A stretch of 64,000 nt of DNA from Eonycteris spelaea (taxonomy: Eukaryota; Chordata; Mammalia; Chiroptera; Pteropodidae), in NCBI GenBank assembly GCA_003508835.1, contig PUFA01000070.1, positions 9,065,001-9,129,000 of the forward strand. The letters are read 5' to 3'. Position 1 is the first letter of the stretch; each line of letters opens with the position of its first letter. The notes beneath the pieces are model-generated. The model worked only from the letters and a program-made list of their open reading frames with translations. It ran no database searches and had not been told where the DNA came from. Positions 55,801 through 64,000 of the stretch are shown piece by piece. The position numbers and the translations under genes are program-made.

Positions 55801-58800
55801 GACTCAAGGAGTCAGACAGTGAATTTGACAGCTTCAGCCAGGTCACTGAGTCACCAATAGGGCGGGAAGAGGAGCCATATCTCCACATGGTCTCTAAGAA
55901 ATATCGCAAGGTGCTGAGGGATACCAGGAAGGAGCCCTCTGGGATGTGGGAAAATGTTCCAGAGAAGGAGGTCATATGGGAAAGGACTGAAGGACTCAGT
56001 TGAGAAGCCTTCATCTACCACCATGGACTCAGGAGGGAGGTTTTAGGGAAGGTTACGGGTTCTGTGAAGATTAGGGGACTCTGAGGATATCTTCATCTTG
56101 CTCAGACTGTTTCTGCCTCAGGTGACCATCAAGTACTCCAAGCTAGGGCTAGAGGACTTTGACTTCAAACACTACAATAAGACCCTGTTTGCTGGATTAG
56201 AGCCTCACATCCCCAATGCCTACTGTAACTGCATGATCCAGGTAAGGGTGGGTATTCCTGTGACTTGAACATGCCTGCTGCCTTTCGTCTCTGTGGCCCC
56301 ACAACCCATACCCTTTTCCCATGTCTCCCCAATCAAGCCCACTTTACCACAGCCCCCTCTACTATTCTTCCTTGCTCCACGCCTTTCAAGTTTCCTCTGT
56401 GAGCTCCACTTCTTCAGTGGACTCCACCAGCTCACTTAACCCTCACATCTCTCTTCCTCCCCATAACAGTTGCCTGCGTCAGTTCTGCTTTTCCCTCCAG
56501 GTGCTCTATTTCCTGGAGCCTGTTCGCTGCCTAATCCAGAACCACCTTTGCCAGAAGGAGTTCTGCCTGGCATGTGAGCTGGGCTTCCTGTTCCACATGT
56601 TGGACCTCTCCCGAGGTGACCCTTGTCAGGTCAGTGCCTGGAGGCCTGGGACAATTTAAGGAGAGGGGAGGTGGATAGCAAGCAGAGACGTCACTGTGAA
56701 AATGGCCACAAAAGAGAAAATAACCCCTTTCCACCAACACACTTCTGGATTCCAGGGCAGTAATTTTCTTCGGGCATTCCGCACTATTCCTGAAGCCTCA
56801 GCCCTTGGTCTGATCCTGGCTGACTCGGACGAGGCTTCAGGCAAGGGCAATCTGGCCAGGCTCATTCAGAGGTGGAATCGCTTCATTCTTACTCAACTGC
56901 ATCAGGACATGCAAGAGCTGGAAGTACCCCAAGCTTATCGAGGTGCTGGAGGCAGGTATGGAATTAGGACAGGAATCGTGAAAGCCACCATGACAGGCTC
57001 CTCTGTGACTTACAGGGTCTCCTAACTCCCTCAGTGCACATATATCACCCTTCCCATCCTTAGCAGCTTTTGCTCATCGGGGGACTCTGTCATTGGGCAG
57101 CTGTTCAGCTGTGAAATGGAGAACTGCAGCCTCTGCCGCTGTGGCAGTGAGACCGTGCGAGCCTCATCCACCCTGCTCTTCACGCTCTCCTACCCTGAGG
57201 GTAGCAACAGTGGTATACCCTGTAGCTGGGCTGGGAAGGCTCCCCCAATGTCCTATAATGTCAAGGAGAGGGTGTTGGGGGGCTAATGCTAATGGTGAGT
57301 AGAAGGGAGAACCTCGAGTGAAGCAGCCAGTTTCCCTACAGATAAAACTGGGAAGAACTGTGACTTTGCTCAGGTGCTAAAGCGAAGTATCTGCCTGGAG
57401 CAGAACACACAGGCCTGGTGTGACAACTGTGAAAAGTACCAGCCCACGGTGAGTGGACTATTGCACTGGTCATGTTGGGGACTCAGCCATAGTTCTCTTC
57501 TGGGGCTGGCCAGGTCAGCACTGCCATCCAGGAATGGATAGGGAGGGGAAGAACCCCAGTTTGAGGATACAGATCCAGGTTTTACTGTTCTTTCCAGGTT
57601 TCTTTCCCTGTAGGCTCCCTGCCATTCCTTGTTTGTTTTATCCTCTCAGATTCAGACCCGCAACATCCGCCATCTGCCAGATATTCTTGTCATCAATTGT
57701 GAAGTGAACAGCTTGAAAGAAGCTGACTTCTGGAGGATGCAGGCTGAGGTAAGGACTGGGGCTGGAAACAGGGCCTTAGGAATACTTTTTAGATTTTCCC
57801 CCTTCTGACTTCCAAATAAGTTTAATGTTCCTGAGGGATCAGATATTTTCTCCTTTGTGTTCAGGTTGCCTTCAAGATGGCAATAAAGAAGCATGGTGGG
57901 GAAATCTCCAAGAACAAGGAGTTTACTTTGGCTGATTGGTAGGTACTGTCTTGTGAGTGCTCAAAGGATTGAACTACTCAGTGGCTCCTCGTGTCATTGG
58001 CTAGATCTCCTCAGAACATATTTCCATTTCTCCTGTTCTGATAGGAAGGAACTTGGTAGTCCAGAGGGCATGCTGATGTGTCCTTCCATTGAGGAGTTGA
58101 AGAATGTCTGGCTTCCTTTCTCCATTCGTATGAAGATGACCAAGAACAAAGGACTAGATGTTTGCAATTGGACTGATGTGGATGAGATGCAGGTTGTTGG
58201 AAAATTGGGAAGAGGAGGGGTAATAAGGGAGAGAAAGATGGACAGGGGGAAGGTGGAACTTAGTATAGAGAAAAGAAAGGGAATAAGGCTGAGTATTTAC
58301 CAGTTGTGGGCTTTTCCGAAGTGACTCAGCTTACTGTTGGGCTAGAATGGAAATAACCCACCCTGGTCCCCCATCCCATACCCCAAAGTCCCTGTCCTCT
58401 GTCCCCATTCCCCTTCCTTTCCCATCCTTAAACTTAGCTTAGCAGCCTGGGTACCCCCCTCACAGTGGGGCCCAGCCAGGGCAGAGGAGGAGCATGGTGT
58501 CTATGTGTATGACCTGATGGCTACTGTGGTACACATCCTGGACTCACGCACAGGGGGCAGCCTGGTGGCTCACATCAAAGTTGGAGAGACCTACCACCAA
58601 CGGAAGGAGGTGAGTGAAGTAATACAGGGCAGGGACATTCCTGGTGGTGGCCACAGTGGAATCCCAGATCTGTCCTTATCTTTAGTCTGAGCTAGAGTGG
58701 TTCCAGCCATCACTTTGGCATCAGTCTTTCTCTTTATCTCCATAGGGTGTTACCCACCAGCAGTGGTATCTCTTCAATGACTTTCTTATTGAACCTATTG

Positions 58801-61474
58801 ATAAGGTTAGTTATAACACACTGTATTCCTCCTATCATCTCCCTTTTTCCTAGCATCCTCATCCTCAGTGCCCTAGAGAATGCCAGGAGAGAGGGACGGG
58901 TTCTCGAGAATAAAAAGCATTAGCAGAGCTAAAAATAGCGCCTGAGTCCTGTCTTCTGACTTGGGAAAAAGGAAAAGGGGGCCATTAAGTGCTTTTACTT
59001 TTACAGCATGAAGCTGTGCAGTTTGACATGGACTGGAAAGTGCCTGCTATCCTTTATTACATCAAAAGGAATCTTAATTCCAAATACAACCTGAACAGTA
59101 AGTGGTACAGAGTAGACCCAAGGTATGGACAGTTCAGATTGGTTTTCAGGAAGAGACCTGGGAAATAGCTTGTTAAGATTAGAATCTATAACCAATGTTA
59201 ATATTTCCAGGGATGCTACAGAGATTTCTGCTCTTCAGGCCTTAAATTTAGAAGCTGGAGATCCTGAGGGTGTAATGGGAAAGAGGTGATGGGAAGTCTG
59301 ATCAAATGGCTAAGATTATGATTTTGAGTCTTAATTCTTATCCCCAAGTGAAGAGCTCTTCTTTTAGAGATGAACTCCTTATTAAGTCCTTGTTTGGTGC
59401 CTTTAAACCTTAGTTTCTCTGTAACTTCAGTCTTCTAGGTTTTCTAAGCTAAAATATGAAGTAAAGTTTTTATTCTTTCCTTTCTGTTGACTTTTTTTCT
59501 CAACTATATTTCTAGATAATTTTCTGATTTCACATGTTCCATCTACCTGCTGTTTTCATCAAACATGATCTGTTTACTCACATGATTGAGGGATCACAGT
59601 ATAGACCTGGTCTCTGGTCAGCCACCTGGGCTTCCCTCCCATGGTCACTTCCCTGTCCCCAGCATCTGTCTTCTGGATTCTCTCTTCTAGTCAAGAACCC
59701 TATTGAGGCAAGTGTCCTGCTGGCTGAAGCCTCACTTGCACGGAAGCAGCGGAAAACACATACTACCTTTATTCCACTCATGTTGAATGAGATGCCACAG
59801 GTTGGGGACCTGGTGGGCCTGGATGCTGAGTTTGTCACGCTTAATGAGGTAACCAAGAGCAGAAGTGCAGAAGTGCAGGGTGCTGGGACAGAACTCTGGG
59901 CATATTAGGAGTCATAAGCATCTCTCTCCTTCATTAACTTTTCTCACATAGGAGGAAGCAGAGTTGCGCAGTGATGGCACCAAGTCTACCATCAAACCAA
60001 GCCAGATGTCAGTAGCGAGGATTACCTGTGTTCGGGGCCAGGGACCTAATGAGGGTATCCCCTTCATTGATGACTACATCTCTACCCAGGAGCAGGTATT
60101 AAGATATGGAGGTGTAAGTGAGCCATACTCTGTGCTTATTTAGAGTGCTTTAGAACTCAGGAGAAAGAGTAGTAGGGAGAGACCTTGCACCTCGCTTCCT
60201 GGAGACTGGTCCTTTTCTCTGTCCCTAGGTGGTGGATTACTTGACTCAATACTCAGGGATAAAACCAGGAGACCTTGATGCGAAGATTTCCTCTAAGCAC
60301 CTCACAACTCTCAAGTCTACCTACTTAAAGCTTCGTTTTCTCATAGACATCGGAGTCAAGTTTGTGGGTCATGGTCTGCAGAAGGACTTCCGGGTCATCA
60401 ATCTCATGGTTCGGGCAGGCCCCTTTTAAGAGTCTTCTTTGAGTGTGGGCCCTTTAGGGTATACATTATGCTTTTGGAGAATATGAAATTATGGATCCTA
60501 CCTTCAGTCTCCCATTCTTTTATCCCTGCCAGGTGCCCAAGGACCAGGTCCTTGACACTGTCTATCTGTTTCACATGCCCAGAAAACGAATGATTTCCCT
60601 GCGATTTCTTGCTTGGTACTTTCTGGGTGAGTTGCTCTGCCTTGAAAGCCCTTGTGGTGCTCATTAAGAAAGAGCAGGAAAAAGTGTTGGAGGGACCAAG
60701 GGGAGTAGGAAGGACCCTGAGTTAGTGGTGAGAGTTACTAATGGATTTAAGTAGCTTCAGTATCCCCATTGTGCACCAGGGATGGTGTTTGGCTCTTTCC
60801 CTTAAGGGCAGTCAGGTTTTTTATTGTTTATCCGGAGTTGGGGATGTGAATAGGGGACATGTTCTTACCTTCCTTTGCTAGGTCCCAAACTATTCCACCT
60901 CTACTTCCCCCAGACCTGAAGATTCAAGGGGAGACCCATGACAGTATTGAGGATGCCCGCACAGCCCTTCAGCTCTACCGAAAATATCTGGAGCTCAGCA
61001 AAAATGGCACTGAGCCTGAGTCCTTCCACAAAGTGCTCAAGGGTCTTTATGAGAAGGGCCGAAAGATGGACTGGAAGGTGCCTGAGCCTGAGGGCCAGAC
61101 AAGTCCCAAGAGTAAGGCTTGGGATGGGACAAGGGAAACTGAACTGAGTGGGTTTTGATCGCCTATATAAGATTATACTCACCACCATAATGATGAAGAT
61201 GATGTTAACAACAGTTCCAGTCCTATCTTATATTTGTAAAGGATTTAATTCTCCCAACAGTGAAATAGATTCTGTTACTGAAACTCTATATTGGTCCTAA
61301 CCTTCTCTTGTCCAGTTCTAAAATGTTTGTAGGAGGTCCATGCCCTCTTTTCTCTTGGATTTTTCCTTCATAAGAAGTATCCCAGGTGCTTTTTCTCCAT
61401 CTTAAGACTTATCAGTGCTCTTGGTTTTGTCTCTGACAGATGCAGCTGTTTTTTCCTCAGTGCTGGCGCTCTGA
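49850..61474 (+). CDS. PAN2: PAN2, catalytic subunit of the PAN2-PAN3 poly(A) deadenylase
   Basis: PAN2 trims poly(A) tails in the cytoplasm with PAN3 and PABP. Start: [15 protein letters not shown] at 49850. Exons: 49850-50131, 52587-52756, 52868-52988, 53157-53234, 53599-53866, 54284-54625, 54824-54920, 55791-55910, 56122-56241, 56501-56629, 56756-56955, 57064-57212, 57342-57448, 57650-57748, 57865-57938, 58045-58192, 58466-58609, 58746-58805, 59007-59097, 59691-59848, 59952-60095, 60229-60408, 60533-60626, 60914-61111, 61440-61474. A WD40 region is followed by the PAN3-binding linker. The inactive ubiquitin-hydrolase-like domain has [11 protein letters not shown] where a catalytic Cys motif would be. 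The DEDD exonuclease carries [11 protein letters not shown] (59818-59848), [10 protein letters not shown] and [11 protein letters not shown]. One base is lost near 54310 (CACAGGGCC to CACAGGCC). The rest is open and about as long as the human protein. Confidence 0.93.
50132..52586 (+). other. PAN2: PAN2 intron 2
   Basis: The intron carries old LINE2-like debris (about 50740-52150) and a tRNA-derived SINE (52228-52328). No gene was seen. Confidence 0.5.
52228..52328 (-). repeat. tRNA-derived SINE (bat type)
   Basis: On the minus strand GGTTATGGCTTAGTTAATTA resembles a tRNA A-box region and GTAGGTCCAATCC a B box about 30 bases later, followed by CTGGCCAGCTGGC. The order matches tRNA-derived bat SINEs, but the copy is degraded. 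Confidence 0.5.
55030..55770. repeat. Old LINE2-like debris in a PAN2 intron
   Basis: Phrases such as GGAGGATTCAGAGACATAAA with AGAGTCCCTGCTCTTAAGTA and GTAAGGCCTTGAAATCCAAT recur in mammalian introns. No gene was seen. The family assignment is weak. Confidence 0.35.
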
Positions 61475-62115
61475 CCTCACCATCTCCCACTGAACTACTG
61501 CCTCTCCCTTCCGTGTTCTGTGGTCCCAGAACAGGGATGTGGCTTCCCATGTTGGCTATACCCTGTCCACTTCCAGAATTGGACCTGCTCAGGGTTTATA
61601 GATGGTGCTATTAATAGAACTGAAATGCAGCTGAATTGTTGCAAAGGGTCTAGGAGCCAGATTCTTTTCTCATCCTTTGCAAAACAGTGGGCCAGAAACA
61701 GAGTTGAGAATTGACCCAGATGGAAAGTAATTGGTATTCTTAATGAATATCCTGGCTTATTAATGTCCAGGCAAGGAAGATCCCGGAACAAAAACTCTCA
61801 GTTCCTATTTAGCTAAGGACTGACGTACTGGACAGTGACTCGATACAACAGTAGCTAAGATCTAGCTCAAGTCTGACTGCTTGTGGGATGCCAGAAGGAG
61901 CCAGCATGTAGTCTTGGTGACCCTGACAAACCAGTATTGCCATGACCAACATTGCCAAAAAGGCCTTTGGGTCCAGAAGGTTGGCTGGCTTCACTCCTGC
62001 TGACAGCTGAGAAGCATCTGTCTTCCATCCACTCCACTCTCCAATCTCAAGTTTTGTTTTCTTGTTTTGTTCTTTTTTGTTTGTTTCATTTTGTTTTAAA
62101 CCGCATGTTTTATAA

Positions 62116-62121
62116 AATAAA
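62116..62121 (+). terminator. PAN2: PAN2 polyadenylation signal (AATAAA)
   Basis: AATAAA in an A-rich stretch about 640 bases past the PAN2 stop, followed by a T/GT-rich region (TATTATTGGCTGTC). Confidence 0.65.
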
Positions 62122-62429
62122 AACAAAAATATTATTGGCTGTCATCCACTGTTCATTCTCTCTCTGCGGGGGTGGGGTTCTCCGATTTAAGTCCTCTCCT
62201 TTGTTATTGGTCTATTACAATTGAGAAAACCTAAGGCTTTCAAATTCCCACATAAAAATGAAGGGTAAAGTTCTGTGGAGTCCAAAGCTAAGGATATTGG
62301 GAGAGTATAATTATGTCTTTCCTGGGCAATTTTATGTCTTTGCTGTGCCTGCCTAGTACCCTCAGGTCGGATTCTTCTAAGACGTACAGTATGGTTTCTC
62401 TGTTACACCAACTAAGAGTGAGGAAGCTA

Positions 62430-63460
62430 ACAAACTACAGGTCCCAAGGTAGCTTAAGAGCTGTATCTACTAACAGTATCTGTGTGGTGTTGCAGTGCTT
62501 CCTGGGAGATGTAGTTTCATGAGTATTTAGGGCTTCTTACTAGCAAGCAGTGTACCTTTATTTTTGAAGGTCCTAGTCTACCTAGATAGATAAACACCCG
62601 CGCCTGACCACCTCCACATACCACGCCAGGATCCGTCCTAGCTTCAGGCCTCTTCTTCAGCTGGCCCCTGGTGATCACGTGGAGCTGCCCGCCACGCAAG
62701 TTTGGGTCCTTCTGCGATCCACTGGGGTCCTCGCTGCCTGGGAGCCGCTCCTAAGCTGCCTGTTCGAGCGAGAGTTTAGAGGGGCGGGTTTGGGGTCGTC
62801 CTTAGTGTGCGGTTCACACCGCTGGGCACTGGGGTCCCTGCTTAGGTGCACACTTAGAGTGCGGGGAGCTGTGTCAGGCGGTCGCCAGGGCAACCCGGGT
62901 CGGAAAAGCACCGGAGCGCTCTGGAGAGGGCTGGACAGTCCCGCTCCCCCACAGCCAGGTGCTAGGGTCGAGAGCTAAAGTGAGAGTCCGACCGTCTTGA
63001 CCAGAGCCTGGGCCACGACGGCGGCCCTGGGAGCAGAGGTGGGACGAATGCGAGTGAAGCTGAAGATCGGGGATGGACTGGAGCGAAGACAATGGCGGGG
63101 TCCTTAGAAAGGGGGCTGGTCCGCACGGGAAATAGCTTATAGGCTGGAGGTGGGGATGCAGAAATCTTCGGTGCTGGGTCCAAACAGGCTCAAGCTATTG
63201 AGTGTGCTCCTTGTGGGCCAGCCACTTCGCTGACTCCTGGCCTGAATAAGCTGCTCTCCTGTTCGGCAGCTCCTCTGTCTGTGCCTTTCGTCCTCGCTTA
63301 ATCGCCAACCTCCGTTCCGTAGCTGCCACATCCCCGTGAGTTCTAGGCAAGCTATGCTGAAGTACCAACATCTAGAGTCTCTCCTGTCGTAGTGTCTGGT
63401 ACTGAGCCTCAAGTCCCGAGCTCGCGCTCTCACCGCCTGGGGGAATCCGGGTCCTCAAGG
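62430..63460 (+). promoter_or_regulatory. CNPY2: CNPY2 promoter region and CpG island
   Basis: CpG density is high from about 62640 to 63430. Just upstream are two ACTAYRNNNCCCR-class elements, ACTACAGGTCCCA (62434-62446, + strand) and ACTACATCTCCCAGG (about 62502-62517, minus strand). Non-coding 5' exon(s) of CNPY2 should lie here, but limits are not clear. Confidence 0.5.
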
Positions 63461-63636
63461 TTGGGAACAGAGGAGCCCCTTTTTGTCCCGGCCATTTCCT
63501 AGAGAGTAGAACCAGAGCCACACTGAAGCCTTGAAGGCCTTGGGATGAGGGACGGGTTGGGGGGATGGAGCTGTCTCTTCATACTTATGCTTTCTTCCGA
63601 TCCAAATCCAGGTGGAGCAACCCCATTACGTTAAAG

Positions 63637-63987
63637 ATGAAAGGCTGGGGTTGGCTGGCCCTGCTTCTGGGGGTCCTGCTGGGAACTGCCTGGGCTCGGA
63701 GGAGCCAGGATCTACACTGTGGAGGTAAAGACACAGAGAAGTGGGAGAAAGGAGGGTGGGGAAGACAGAGTCTTGGGAGGACGTGAGATCCAAAGCCTGG
63801 GTAAAATGAATGGAAACTGGGTGATTCCTTTCTCCCTTTCCCCCTTCCCCACCTTCTCTTCCCTGCACCAGCTTGCAGAGCTCTGGTGGATGAACTAGAG
63901 TGGGAAATTGCCCAGGTGGATCCCAAGAAGACCATTCAGATGGGCTCTTTCCGAATCAATCCAGATGGCAGCCAGTCAGTGGTGGAG
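63637..63987 (+). CDS. CNPY2: Canopy FGF signalling regulator 2 (MSAP), 5' coding exons (partial)
   Basis: CNPY2 is a small ER-resident saposin-like protein of the canopy family, linked to FGF signalling, LDL-receptor/MYLIP control and PERK signalling. The exon acceptor is at 63610-63611 and the start ATG at 63637 (KGWGWLALLLGVLLGTAWA signal peptide). The first coding exon ends at 63724 (GTAAAG donor). The second runs 63872-63987 and encodes CRALVDELEWEIAQVDPKK and QMGSFRINPDGSQSVVE, with the first family cysteines (HCGAC) formed across the junction. The remaining exons lie beyond the window. Frame and splice phases are intact. The ATG is chosen because the family starts there, although the frame is open further upstream. 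Confidence 0.93.
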
Positions 63988-64000
63988 GTAACTTACTGTT

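Overview
The window is nuclear DNA from a placental mammal. Genes are split into many short exons with GT-AG introns, promoters are CpG-rich, and old MIR, L2 and L1 copies are scattered throughout. It holds a conserved block known from human 12q13 in the order MIP, TIMELESS, APOF, STAT2, IL23A, PAN2, CNPY2. All genes are on the + strand except IL23A. A composite tRNA/5S-rRNA SINE near 6.8 kb points to a fruit bat (Pteropodidae), because 5S-derived SINEs of this build are known from that family. This is inference from one element. No prokaryotic system, CRISPR array or functional RNA gene is visible.

Layout: 1-634 is the last MIP (AQP0) exon. TIMELESS runs from a CpG promoter near 2.3 kb to about 23.1 kb with 28 coding exons. 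From 21.9 to 30.2 kb lies an old direct tandem duplication of [TIMELESS 3' end - APOF-like gene - APOF]. Unit 1 carries the live TIMELESS end followed by APOF-family relics. Unit 2 starts with a dead TIMELESS end and carries a decayed APOF-like gene and a decayed APOF. STAT2 (30.8-43.3 kb, 23 coding exons) and IL23A (44.1-45.9 kb, minus strand) are tail to tail. PAN2 (49.0-62.1 kb, 25 coding exons) and the first two coding exons of CNPY2 end the window.

Functions are mixed: lens water channel, replication-fork protection and clock, plasma lipoprotein, interferon signalling, a cytokine, mRNA deadenylation and an ER chaperone. STAT2 and IL23A are the immune pair, with an ISRE-like site near STAT2 exon 1, NF-kB and AP-1 sites upstream of IL23A, and AU-rich elements in the IL23A 3' UTR.

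The main technical oddity is a run of frame-breaking small deletions in otherwise well conserved exons: 8 in TIMELESS, 5 in STAT2, 1 in IL23A and 1 in PAN2. All are losses and most fall in short homopolymers, which looks like long-read consensus error rather than gene death. APOF differs: it has in-frame substitution-type stop codons and looks like a real pseudogene. Homology calls come from remembered human family proteins; no alignment was run.
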